Below are positions 23,221 to 29,063 of a DNA stretch of 29,063 nucleotides, piece after piece. Under the pieces are notes generated by a model. It ran no database searches, was not told where the DNA came from, and was given only the letters and a program-made list of their open reading frames with translations. Source of the stretch: Lachnospiraceae bacterium (GTDB taxonomy: Bacteria; Bacillota; Clostridia; Lachnospirales; Lachnospiraceae); contig CAADTP010000005.1 of NCBI GenBank assembly GCA_900751995.1, forward strand, positions 1 to 29,063, given 5' to 3'. The position numbers and the translations under genes were made by a program. The first letter of the stretch is position 1; each line of letters begins with the position of its first letter.

Positions 23221-23273
23221 CTATATCACCTCACTTAATGCATATATTTTATCGTAGATTAACACTATACGAA

Positions 23274-23295
23274 ATGCGTTAAAGTGCGTTATGAT
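23274..23295. promoter_or_regulatory. Direct repeats GCGTTA, candidate operator
   Basis: GCGTTA occurs at about 23276 and 23286, 10 bp apart, in the region between the XRE gene and the disrupted gene. The spacing fits a repressor dimer on one face of the helix. Confidence 0.35.
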
Positions 23296-23497
23296 AAGCA
23301 GGATAACACATGCACAAATAGAGAAACATGGAAGTAAGTACGACAGACATGAATGGACAGCATAAGATAAAAGCCAAAGAGGAACTGAATCTGTTAAAAA
23401 AATCTTATCCATACAATGTGTCGGAGAGAAGTTAGAATATGCAGTATATGAGATACTATCATCGCATATCCTACACAATTACATAGAAAGAGAAGTA
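23291..23497 (+). pseudogene. Disrupted small gene before the terminator
   Basis: A plus-strand frame opens at ATG 23291 and reads MISRITHAQIEKHGSKYDRH, but meets TAA at 23363. The same frame then continues with a helix-like stretch, KKILSIQCVGEKLEYAVYEI and HILHNYIERE, up to a plus-strand terminator. That terminator implies transcription through this interval. No ribosome binding site is visible before the ATG. A short alternative ORF in another frame (ATG 23328, MEVSTTDMNGQHKIK) is also possible. The region looks like a decayed gene of the element. Confidence 0.33.
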
Positions 23498-23499
23498 TC

Positions 23500-23539
23500 G
23501 GCTGGACTACGAATAGAGTGGTCCAGCCTTTCTTTTTTT
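23500..23539 (+). terminator. Intrinsic terminator
   Basis: GGCTGGACTAC (23500-23510) pairs with GTGGTCCAGCC (23518-23528), followed by a tract of mostly T to 23538. Confidence 0.85.
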
Positions 23540-23633
23540 CGAAAAAATGAAGGCAGTGTCACGTTTTGTTGCCGCTCACCGCCATCCTCGGAATTTTTTG
23601 GAACGTGATAAAAAATTTCGGAGGATAAAACAA

Positions 23634-24074
23634 ATGAACAAAAAAACATATACAGGATCAAAGATACAAAATCACTTTACAGCATATCTGATACAGTTTG
23701 TCCGTGGAAAACGACATGATTATCTGGAGAAGAAAATCCAGATGGCTGATGCAGAAGAACTGTTGGAGGATATTGGACAGATGGAGGCAAGAATTGTAAT
23801 CGAAGAATTGCTGGAGAACCAAACGAGGGAGCAGCTTTTATTGCAGGAGGCACAGGGGAAATATCCAGAATGGAATAAGATGTCAGATGAAAGACTGATG
23901 AAAGCGCTTCATACGCTGCGGGATGAAGAACGGAAGCTGATTTACCAGCATGTGTTTGAAGAACGTACTTTTGAGGAAATGAGCAGGCTAAACGGGTTAT
24001 CAGAGGAGCGATGCAAGGGTATTTATTATTATGCAATCCGGAAGATCCGCAAGGTGATGGGAGGTGAAAACTAA
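23634..24074 (+). CDS. Tn916 ORF7-like sigma-70 family regulator
   Basis: The 146-residue protein resembles the small sigma factors of Tn916-type elements. The C-terminal part has a region 4 type pattern: MKALHTLRDEERKLIYQHVF, RTFEEMSRLNGLSEERCKGI, then YYYAIRKIRKVMGG. The middle part is charged and helical. The ATG at 23634 follows GGAGGA; the longer frame back to 23547 lacks a site. The stop overlaps the next start as TAATG. Together with the HTH_16 gene it forms the pair known as ORF7/ORF8 in Tn916, which regulates transfer gene expression. Confidence 0.82.
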   Translation: MNKKTYTGSKIQNHFTAYLIQFVRGKRHDYLEKKIQMADAEELLEDIGQMEARIVIEELLENQTREQLLLQEAQGKYPEWNKMSDERLMKALHTLRDEERKLIYQHVFEERTFEEMSRLNGLSEERCKGIYYYAIRKIRKVMGGEN

Positions 24075-24262
24075 TGAATTTTGAACGATTACTTTTAAAG
24101 GCAAAAGAAGGAAATGCAGATGCGGTACTGAAGATTTTAGAGATATATAAGCCGCTTTTAATTAAGAATGCGATTGTGAATGGCAGATTTGATGAAGATC
24201 TGTATCAGGAACTGGTAAGTACATTGCTTCAGTGTATCCAGAGATTCCAGATAATTGAGTAA
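24074..24262 (+). CDS. HTH_16 (Tn916 ORF8-like) regulator
   Basis: The 62-residue protein begins MNFERLLLKAKEGNADAVLK and matches the conjugative-transposon helix-turn-helix domain. Further family features are ILEIYKPLLIKNAIVNGRFD and EDLYQELVSTLLQCI. The start overlaps the sigma gene's stop by one base. In Tn916-type elements this protein partners the sigma-like factor. Length is slightly short but within the family range. A strong terminator follows 20 bp later. Confidence 0.85.
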   Translation: MNFERLLLKAKEGNADAVLKILEIYKPLLIKNAIVNGRFDEDLYQELVSTLLQCIQRFQIIE

Positions 24263-24282
24263 GTTATCTTAAACAAAGGCTG

Positions 24283-24328
24283 CAATCACTCTCAGGGGAG
24301 TAACATCCTCTGGGAGTGATTGTTTTTT
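24283..24328 (+). terminator. Terminator, first copy of the 31-bp repeat
   Basis: CAATCACTC (24283-24291) pairs with GAGTGATTG (24314-24322), with an inner CAGGGGA/TCCTCTG stem. TTTTTT follows (24323-24328). Bases 24287-24317 are identical to 27527-27557. Confidence 0.85.
24287..24317 (+). repeat. 31-bp direct repeat, left copy
   Basis: This begins CACTCTCAGGGGAGTAACAT. It is identical over 31 bp to 27527-27557, and matches at 34 of 35 bases when extended to the left. The two copies bracket the MATE/PadR/winged-helix cassette. Confidence 0.85.
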
Positions 24329-24392
24329 GAAGGGTGATATTGCCTCAGTTCGAAGCGGCAGACGGTGTTGATCTATTATGTTGCCTGATGCT

Positions 24393-25748
24393 TTAATGCT
24401 CTTTTGTTGTTGCCAGTTCTTTATGAAGATATAGAGCCATAAACACAGTAACAATAGCAGAAATTACATCGGCAATCGGTTGTGCATATAGTATTCCATT
24501 TATGCCCCAGAATGATGGGAGCAACAGAATGATCGGAACAAAGCAAATACCTTGTCGGCAAGCCCCAAGAACGAATCCGGCGGTGCCTTTTCCAAGTGCA
24601 AGAAACAGAGAAGAATACACTGTGTAAAATCCAAATACGAAGAAGGAAAATCCATTTGCCATTAGCGATTTTTGACCTACAGAAATCATCTCTGTATTGC
24701 CTTCTGTAAATTGCGAAATAATCTGTGTGGAAAATAGGGCTATTGTCAATCCCACAACTACACAAAATATTGTTGACCATAAGATAGAAGTTTTAATTGC
24801 TTCCCTGAGCCGATCAAACTTTTTGGCACCATAGCTAAAGCCGGCAATTGGTTGGAAACCTTTTAAGAAGCCGAACACAACCAGAGTTCCCATTGAAGTG
24901 ATTCTTGTAACAGCGCCCATTCCGGCGATAACAGCATCTCCATAGATATTAGCTTCCCGGTTTATGAATGCGATAGAAAGGCTTGTAAGAAGCTGGAAAG
25001 TCAATGTGGGTATACCGATTTTCAGAATTTCAGTTATGATCTGCTTAGAAGGACAAAATTCCTTAATGGAAAATGTAAAAGCGCTTTTTTTCTGTAATGC
25101 ATAAATTAAATATACAAGAGTAGAAGCCATTTGAGAAATTGCTGTAGCGATTGCCGCACCAGCAACCCCCATGTCGAGAGTATAGATGAAAATAGGATCT
25201 AAACCAATATTCAATACAGCTCCTAATAATAATGCACACATAGTTGTTTTTGCGGCGCCTTCACTTGCAACGATATTGTTCATCGTTACATTAAATACAT
25301 TGAAAATACATGAAATAACATAGATTCTTCCATAAGAAAGGGCGTATGGCATAATCGTGTCTGTTGCACCTAACATGGTTAAAATAGGTTTCAAAAAAAT
25401 TGCAGTTCCGATAATAATAACTGCGCCAATACAAACACTGCTGTATAATGCAGTACTGGCGACTTTACTTGCAGCTTCCCTATCTCCTCGCCCTAAAAGT
25501 CTTGATAAGTAGGAGGCGGCACCATTGCCAAACATCAGACCTAAACCAACAACTACTTGTCCTAAAGGAAACGCAATGGAAATTGCACCCATTTGACTCT
25601 CGCCAAGTCCTCCTATGAAATAAGCATCCACCAAATTGTAGAGAGCGTTAATAAGCATACCAATCATTATCGGTATACCAAGAGCCATTAGTGCTTGGGG
25701 AACAGGTGCATTTCCTAATAAATCCATTTTGTTGTTATTCTTGTTCAT
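24393..25748 (-). CDS. MATE-family multidrug efflux transporter
   Basis: The 451-residue membrane protein has about 12 hydrophobic helices in two related halves and matches the MATE family, which exports drugs using sodium or proton gradients. Family features are the N-terminal NAPVPQALMALGIPIMIGML, NALYNLVDAYFIGGLGE, and ASYLSRLLGRGD in the first half, and FLKGFQPIAGFSYGAKKFDRL in the second. The ATG at 25748 follows AAAGGAG; a TTG six codons earlier overlaps it. It is transcribed divergently from a PadR regulator with shared operators, so the regulator likely represses it. The substrate is unknown. Confidence 0.93.
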   Translation of the reverse strand: MNKNNNKMDLLGNAPVPQALMALGIPIMIGMLINALYNLVDAYFIGGLGESQMGAISIAFPLGQVVVGLGLMFGNGAASYLSRLLGRGDREAASKVASTALYSSVCIGAVIIIGTAIFLKPILTMLGATDTIMPYALSYGRIYVISCIFNVFNVTMNNIVASEGAAKTTMCALLLGAVLNIGLDPIFIYTLDMGVAGAAIATAISQMASTLVYLIYALQKKSAFTFSIKEFCPSKQIITEILKIGIPTLTFQLLTSLSIAFINREANIYGDAVIAGMGAVTRITSMGTLVVFGFLKGFQPIAGFSYGAKKFDRLREAIKTSILWSTIFCVVVGLTIALFSTQIISQFTEGNTEMISVGQKSLMANGFSFFVFGFYTVYSSLFLALGKGTAGFVLGACRQGICFVPIILLLPSFWGINGILYAQPIADVISAIVTVFMALYLHKELATTKEH

Positions 25749-25773
25749 TTCAAATACTCCTTTCAATTAAGAA

Positions 25774-25912
25774 TATAAATTATAGTAGTATAAATTATAG
25801 TATACTACGTGAGAGAATACTACTATAATTTATAGTAGTTGTCAAGCGTGTATCCTGCAATTTCCTTGACAAGAGGTATAAAATCAAATACTATAAATTA
25901 CAGTATATATAA
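25774..25912. promoter_or_regulatory. Divergent promoters with four PadR-type operators
   Basis: A TACTATAA/TTATAGTA-type dyad occurs four times: two ATAAATTATAGTA words near 25774 and 25790, TACTATAATTTATAGTA near 25820-25836, and TACTATAAATTACAGTA at 25889-25905. The minus-strand promoter is TTGACA (25840-25845) and TAGTAT (25817-25822), 17 bp apart. The plus-strand promoter is TTGACA (25866-25871) and TACTAT (25889-25894), also 17 bp apart. One dyad covers each -10, so repressor binding would block both genes. Confidence 0.8.
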
Positions 25913-25958
25913 CCGTAAGTATTTTATAGCTTTCGTGGATATAGAAAGTGGGTGAACT

Positions 25959-26483
25959 ATGGCTACAATAGATTTAATTGTGTTAGGAATATTGAAAAAG
26001 GAACCGATGGGAGCCTATGATATTCAAAAATTAGTGGAATATCGTAATATATCAAAATGGGTAAAAATCAGTACACCATCCATTTACAAAAAAGCAATTC
26101 AGTTGGAGGAAAAAGGCTTCATTAAAGGAGAAATTGTGAAAGAAGGTAAGATGCCTGAAAAAGCAGTTTATTCATTAACAGATGAAGGCGAAAAAGAATT
26201 TGTAAAGCTTATGATGGAAACAGCCTCTAAACCCATTCACTTTTTTTTAGATTTTAATGCAGTAATTGTAAATTTGGATAAGTTACCGCCTGAAAGTCAA
26301 CAATCATGTATTGCCAGTATTGAGGAAAATATTGAAATATTAAAAACTTATCTGGAGGAAAATCTTCGAGAGAAAGAGAATGATCCGGAAATCCCTAAGA
26401 CTGGTATGGCAGTATTGCAACAGCAGATAGTTTTGGCGGATGCTATTGAAAAATGGATTATTTCTCTAAAAAAAGACTTTTGA
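25959..26483 (+). CDS. PadR-family transcriptional regulator
   Basis: The 174-residue protein has an N-terminal winged helix typical of PadR (IDLIVLGILKKEPMGAYDIQ, then STPSIYKKAIQLEEKGFIKG, and AVYSLTDEGEKEF). The C-terminal part (about 85-174) is a helical dimerisation domain. GTGGGTGA precedes the ATG. It is divergent from the MATE pump, and its own -10 overlaps an operator dyad, so it probably represses both genes until a drug-like ligand binds, as in LmrR-type systems. Confidence 0.9.
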   Translation: MATIDLIVLGILKKEPMGAYDIQKLVEYRNISKWVKISTPSIYKKAIQLEEKGFIKGEIVKEGKMPEKAVYSLTDEGEKEFVKLMMETASKPIHFFLDFNAVIVNLDKLPPESQQSCIASIEENIEILKTYLEENLREKENDPEIPKTGMAVLQQQIVLADAIEKWIISLKKDF

Positions 26484-26551
26484 TGAAGAAGTCACTAGCT
26501 GATTTCTTATTAGGTCTGCAGGATTGGGAAGAAACAGGGATGGATGCCGAC

Positions 26552-26590
26552 CTATGTTCCGGCTTTGTAGCCAGAACATAGAAATTTTCT
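26552..26590 (+). terminator. Hairpin after the PadR gene
   Basis: CTATGTTCCGGCT pairs with AGCCAGAACATAG (ending 26581) with one mismatch, followed by AAATTTTCTT. An outer inverted repeat CTGCAGGAT (26516-26524) / ATCCTGCAG (26627-26635) encloses the whole stretch. Confidence 0.6.
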
Positions 26591-26636
26591 TAGTGGGGAA
26601 TCTCCCTCAAACCCGGTGCTCCTTATATCCTGCAGA

Positions 26637-26981
26637 TTAAACTTCAAATTTATACCCATATCCAACTACTGTTTTTATGTAATTCTTGTCGCTGGAATAC
26701 TTTTTTATCTTCTTGCGTATTTGAAAAATAGTGTTTTCCACGGCGTGGAAATAACCATTTGCTTTTTCATGCCAAACTGCTTCATAAATCTGTTGTTTAG
26801 TAAAAGCCATCCCTGGATTAGAATATAGCATATAAAGTACATCAAATTCTTTTACAGAAAAGTTAATGTCTTTTCGTACTATTAAGCCGTAGGTCGTAAA
26901 GGTCTGCGACTTTAACTTTACCCGGAAAGGAGCTGCCACATATATAGGCAGTGCTGTAATTTTAACAGTAACGGTCACCAA
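26637..26981 (-). CDS. Stand-alone OmpR-type winged-helix DNA-binding protein
   Basis: The frame encodes up to 114 residues. The C-terminal 90 match the DNA-binding domain of OmpR/PhoB response regulators: INFSVKEFDVLYMLYSNPG, MAFTKQQIYEAVWHE, ENTIFQIRKKIKKY and YIKTVVGYGYKFEV. There is no receiver domain. The start is unclear: the first codon is TTG, without a visible ribosome binding site, and the first 25 residues do not look like the family, so the gene may be 5'-truncated. It lies convergent to PadR in the cassette and divergent from a second protein of the same type. Confidence 0.65.
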   Translation of the reverse strand: MVTVTVKITALPIYVAAPFRVKLKSQTFTTYGLIVRKDINFSVKEFDVLYMLYSNPGMAFTKQQIYEAVWHEKANGYFHAVENTIFQIRKKIKKYSSDKNYIKTVVGYGYKFEV

Positions 26982-27231
26982 TCTATGGGGATGGCTTGTA
27001 TATCCGGCTGAAATGCTAAAAAATCAGTGGTTCTTATTTATCACTTCACTCTGCCCCGGTAATTATGTGTTTGCCGTTTCTGGCTCTTGCAGCTATTGCG
27101 ATTCTACTGGTCTATTACCAGACTATTTGCAGGTAAAGCATTGCTCTGGTTTTGAATTTGAGTTTTGGCAGTCTAATAATAGCATTTTAGATTAGCTGTG
27201 ATAAGGTGAAACAGATTAGGAGGAAAGTAAA
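26982..27231. other. Region between the two winged-helix genes
   Basis: No complete gene is seen. A membrane-segment remnant (27020-27136) is described separately. The 60-codon ORF at 27013 has no ribosome binding site and odd composition. AGGAGGAAAG near 27218 serves the next gene. Confidence 0.5.
27020..27136 (+). pseudogene. Possible membrane-anchor remnant
   Basis: A plus-strand frame reads KISGSYLSLHSAPVI and then MCLPFLALAAIAILLVYYQT before a stop at 27134. It looks like the C-terminal membrane segment of a surface protein cut off from its 5' part. No LPxTG motif is seen. A functional 23-residue membrane peptide from ATG 27065 cannot be excluded, but no binding site precedes it. Confidence 0.3.
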
Positions 27232-27543
27232 TTGCATTACAAAGACAAAAACCTACAGATAGATATTCGCTGTCATACTGTTTTTATGAATGATCAAAAG
27301 ATTGAATTGAGTCTGAAAGAATTTACGGTACTAAAATATCTAACAGAACATCCTGGCTGGGTATTCTCTCACGAGGAGATTTATCGTAATGTCTGGAAGG
27401 AAGAACCGATTGACTGTGCTAATGCGGTTATGTGCTGCATTAGCCAGCTTCGTAAAAAGTTAAAAGTAGATTCACGGAACTGGAATTACATCCGCACCGT
27501 CCGAGGTGTGGGCTATAAGTTTCAACCACTCTCAGGGGAGTAA
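27232..27543 (+). CDS. Stand-alone OmpR-type winged-helix DNA-binding protein
   Basis: The 103-residue protein contains only the winged-helix domain of OmpR/PhoB regulators: IELSLKEFTVLKYLTEHPG, VFSHEEIYRNVWKEE, VMCCISQLRKKL and YIRTVRGVGYKF. There is no receiver domain. It starts at TTG behind AGGAGGAAAG. Its last codons and stop lie inside the second copy of the 31-bp repeat, so the terminator and the C-terminus overlap. Such proteins could bind phased direct repeats without phosphorylation. Target genes are unknown. Confidence 0.8.
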   Translation: MHYKDKNLQIDIRCHTVFMNDQKIELSLKEFTVLKYLTEHPGWVFSHEEIYRNVWKEEPIDCANAVMCCISQLRKKLKVDSRNWNYIRTVRGVGYKFQPLSGE

Positions 27544-27557
27544 CATCCTCTGGGAGT
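27527..27557 (+). repeat. 31-bp direct repeat, right copy
   Basis: This is identical to 24287-24317. It contains the stop codon of the winged-helix gene in its loop and works as the stem of a terminator. The distance between copies is 3,240 bp. Confidence 0.85.
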
Positions 27558-27562
27558 TTTTT
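27529..27562 (+). terminator. Terminator of the winged-helix gene
   Basis: ACTCTCAGGGGA pairs with TCCTCTGGGAGT through wobble and a small offset. TTTTTT follows (27557-27562). The gene's stop codon lies in the loop. Confidence 0.8.
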
Positions 27563-27618
27563 GTCATATTTGTTGCACTTTTCGGCTCTGGTACGTACAG
27601 AAATAGAAAAGAAACATA

Positions 27619-27726
27619 TCCCAAAATGTATACATTTTAGAAGTACGTTCCGGAAAGAGGGATTATATTTCAAAAAGGTTACACACACAGTTTTGAAATA
27701 TACCAATAAAAGTGTGGATATTTTGG
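27619..27726. promoter_or_regulatory. Candidate res site of the serine resolvase
   Basis: Three inverted structures lie just upstream of the resolvase gene: the perfect 16-bp palindrome AAAATGTATACATTTT (27623-27638); TATATTTCAAAA (27664-27675) facing TTTTGAAATATA (27691-27702); and TCCCAAAATGT (27619-27629) facing ATATTTTGGGA (27716-27726) with one mismatch. The total length of about 110 bp and the three-part layout resemble a res site. Confidence 0.55.
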
Positions 27727-27748
27727 GACATGGAAAGGAGAAATGTGG

Positions 27749-28408
27749 ATGCAGATATATGGATATCACCGTACCAGTACAAAGGAGCAGCATCTTGACC
27801 GTGGCATACAGGAAATTGAGCGGTACTGTAACGAGCATGAGATGGCACTTACGAATATTTTTACGGATCAGGAGACAGGGAAGAATTTTAATCGTCCGAG
27901 ATATACCGTTTTAGTGGAGGATGTCCTGCGGCCGGGAGATATTTTGATTGTTACAGAATTGGACAGACTGGGAAGAAACAAGTATGACACCATGCAACAG
28001 ATCCAGCGGATTAAGAACATGGGAGTGCGGCTTATGGTTCTGGAACTGCCGACTACGCTTATGGATTTATCTGTGATGGATAATGCGATGGCAAGGATGA
28101 TGCTGGAAACAATCAATAACATGATGCTGGAGCTTTATGCTTCTATGGCGCAGGCAGAGCTGGAGAAAAAGGAGAAGCGACAGCGGGAAGGGATAGAAGC
28201 GAAGAAATTGCGGGGCGAATGGGATGATTATGGAAGACCAAGTGTGATGAAGCAGGAAACTTTTGATGAGAACTTTCAAAGCGTAGTTTCTGGAGAAACG
28301 ACACCTACACAGCTTCGTAAAAATTTGGGAATGACGCACTCAACTTTTTATCGCTATCGAAAAACTTTTTATGAAAAATACCCGGAACTTTCAAATTCTG
28401 CAAATTAA
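27749..28408 (+). CDS. Small serine recombinase (resolvase/invertase family)
   Basis: The 219-residue protein has the resolvase catalytic domain (1-135). The nucleophile is Ser10 in YGYHRTSTKEQ; further motifs are DQETGKNFNRPRY, and ILIVTELDRLGRN with its conserved Arg. A helical arm (LETINNMMLELYASMAQAEL, 115-135) leads to EKRQREGIEAKKLRGEWDDYGRP and a C-terminal helix-turn-helix (TTPTQLRKNLGMTHSTFYRYR). The ATG at 27749 lies 8 bp after GGAAAGGAG; the one at 27743 is only 2 bp away from it. It may resolve element dimers or invert a segment. A res-like array lies directly upstream. Confidence 0.9.
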   Translation: MQIYGYHRTSTKEQHLDRGIQEIERYCNEHEMALTNIFTDQETGKNFNRPRYTVLVEDVLRPGDILIVTELDRLGRNKYDTMQQIQRIKNMGVRLMVLELPTTLMDLSVMDNAMARMMLETINNMMLELYASMAQAELEKKEKRQREGIEAKKLRGEWDDYGRPSVMKQETFDENFQSVVSGETTPTQLRKNLGMTHSTFYRYRKTFYEKYPELSNSAN

Positions 28409-28454
28409 AGTCCTATTACTTATATAGACCAAAGAATTTCAGGAGGAAAGAAAT

Positions 28455-28676
28455 ATGAGTGAAAAGAGAATAGGTACTTTAATTTATGATCCATCAATGG
28501 GAAGATTTGATATCCGGTTTGGGATTGAATCTTATTATGGAGGTCTTCATTGCGGAGAATGTTTTGATGTGAAGGTAAAGGATGCATGGATTCCGGTTCG
28601 GATTGAAATGGATGAAGACTGGTATCTGGTAGGGCTTCCTAAGACGAGTCTCAGTGGACTGACGGTTCGAATGTAG
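28455..28676 (+). CDS. DUF5348 family protein
   Basis: The 73-residue protein reads RIGTLIYDPSMGRFDIRFG, YYGGLHCGECFDVKV, then WIPVRIEMDEDWYLVGLP and matches DUF5348, small proteins frequent in Firmicutes conjugative elements. The fold is predicted to be all strands, SH3-like. AGGAGGAAAG precedes the ATG. Its function is unknown. Its stop is close to the AGGAGG of the next gene, so they form an operon. Confidence 0.82.
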   Translation: MSEKRIGTLIYDPSMGRFDIRFGIESYYGGLHCGECFDVKVKDAWIPVRIEMDEDWYLVGLPKTSLSGLTVRM

Positions 28677-28685
28677 GAGGAGCAT

Positions 28686-29042
28686 ATGATGGAAGCTAAA
28701 AAGAAATATGAAAAGCCGGCATTCCGATTGGTGACAGATTTGGGGAGTATTTTGGAATGTCTGTATGAGGTATATGGAACGGATGGAACGATGTTGATTG
28801 CTGGGAACAAGTTATCGGATACGGTAATCTATCCGTTTATCCGCATGATTAAAAAGAAATGCAAAGCAGTGGATGCGGAAAAGCTGAATCTGATGCTCTG
28901 GAAGATTTATATGGTAAGTTCGAGAAAAGAAGAATTTGTGACGGCTGCTAAGAAAGAGCTGCAGCCTTATTTGACCAAGAAAGATGAAAAACAGATTGAC
29001 ACCACATATGACACCACATATACTATAGATAGGAGGCATTAA
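28686..29042 (+). CDS. Hypothetical element protein
   Basis: The 118-residue protein starts at one of two adjacent ATGs (28686 or 28689; the second has the better spacing of 8 bp from GGAGG). It is helical and basic, with FRLVTDLGSILECLYEVYG and FIRMIKKKCKAVDAEKLNLM, and no membrane segment. I do not recognise a family. The C-terminus contains a tandem duplication encoding DTTYDTTYT. It is followed 2 bp after the stop by another gene. Confidence 0.65.
   Translation: MMEAKKKYEKPAFRLVTDLGSILECLYEVYGTDGTMLIAGNKLSDTVIYPFIRMIKKKCKAVDAEKLNLMLWKIYMVSSRKEEFVTAAKKELQPYLTKKDEKQIDTTYDTTYTIDRRH
28996..29019 (+). repeat. Tandem 12-bp repeat in the hypothetical gene
   Basis: GACACCACATAT occurs twice in a row near the 3' end of the hypothetical gene. 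The number of copies changes the protein by four residues each, so slippage would not shift the frame. Confidence 0.7.
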
Positions 29043-29044
29043 AG

Positions 29045-29063
29045 ATGTCGAAATGGGATAAAC
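29045..29063 (+). CDS. Start of a gene cut by the window edge
   Basis: ATG at 29045 lies behind TAGGAGGC and reads MSKWDK before the window ends. It is the next gene of the operon. Too little is seen to name it; relaxase or mobilisation genes are common in this position. Confidence 0.55.

Larger units (their letters stand above)
7599..29063. mobile_element. Left part of a guaA-integrated mobile element (probable ICE)
   Basis: Support comes from the tyrosine integrase and DUF3173 gene at the guaA end, a recombination/replication operon, a ParM/ParR-like partition pair, Tn916-type sigma and HTH_16 genes, a serine resolvase with a res-like array, and cargo with different base composition. No relaxase, coupling protein or VirB4 gene is visible, so conjugation is inferred from the accessory gene set. 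The right end is outside the window. A phage is less likely because no structural or lysis gene is seen. Confidence 0.82.

Noticed and set aside
23505..23525. Second copy of the guaA end as a right attachment site
   Set aside because: CGAATAG occurs here but is part of a terminator loop. The match to the guaA end is only seven bases, and element genes continue beyond it.

Overview
The window looks like a gut Clostridia chromosome, most likely Lachnospiraceae. The reasons are strong AGGAGG-type ribosome binding sites, moderate GC, the VTC / DUF4956 / Cthe_2159 surface cluster, and protein families typical of that group. No database search was possible, so the family-level assignment is an inference.

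Positions 1-7598 are chromosomal backbone. They hold a VTC-domain polyphosphate polymerase gene behind phased 11-bp direct repeats, a DUF4956 membrane-protein gene broken by an internal deletion, a large secreted Cthe_2159-type beta-helix protein, a greA-luxS-aldose epimerase cluster, and guaA, which starts with TTG behind a clear promoter.

From the 3' end of guaA to the right edge the window carries the left part of an integrated mobile element, probably an integrative conjugative element. A tyrosine integrase and a DUF3173 protein sit against guaA, which is a known integration site. Next come an XRE regulator with inverted-repeat operators and a small Cys-rich protein. A long plus-strand operon (10565-18609) follows, behind a good promoter and a structured leader with two intrinsic terminators. 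It encodes an unknown protein, a YqaJ-type exonuclease, a RecD2-like helicase, a candidate ssDNA-annealing protein with an ExoX-like tail, a CHC2-type primase, a class B sortase and an unknown protein. I read this as a Red-like recombination and replication module.

An AT-rich minus-strand island (about 18650-21210) interrupts the element. It encodes a secreted protein, an ECF-type sigma factor, its overlapping anti-sigma-like membrane partner, and two overlapping small ORFs that look like a decayed gene. The element resumes with a ParM-like actin and a candidate ParR partner, followed by three 11-bp direct repeats that resemble a centromere. Then come another XRE regulator, a disrupted small gene, and a Tn916-type sigma / HTH_16 pair.

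A 3.2-kb cassette lies between two copies of a 31-bp terminator hairpin. It holds a MATE efflux pump, a divergent PadR repressor with a four-copy operator array, and two stand-alone OmpR-type winged-helix proteins. After the cassette the element continues with a serine resolvase preceded by a res-like array of inverted repeats, a DUF5348 protein, an unknown protein, and the first codons of another gene. No T4SS or relaxase gene and no right attachment site are visible, so the element must run past the window.
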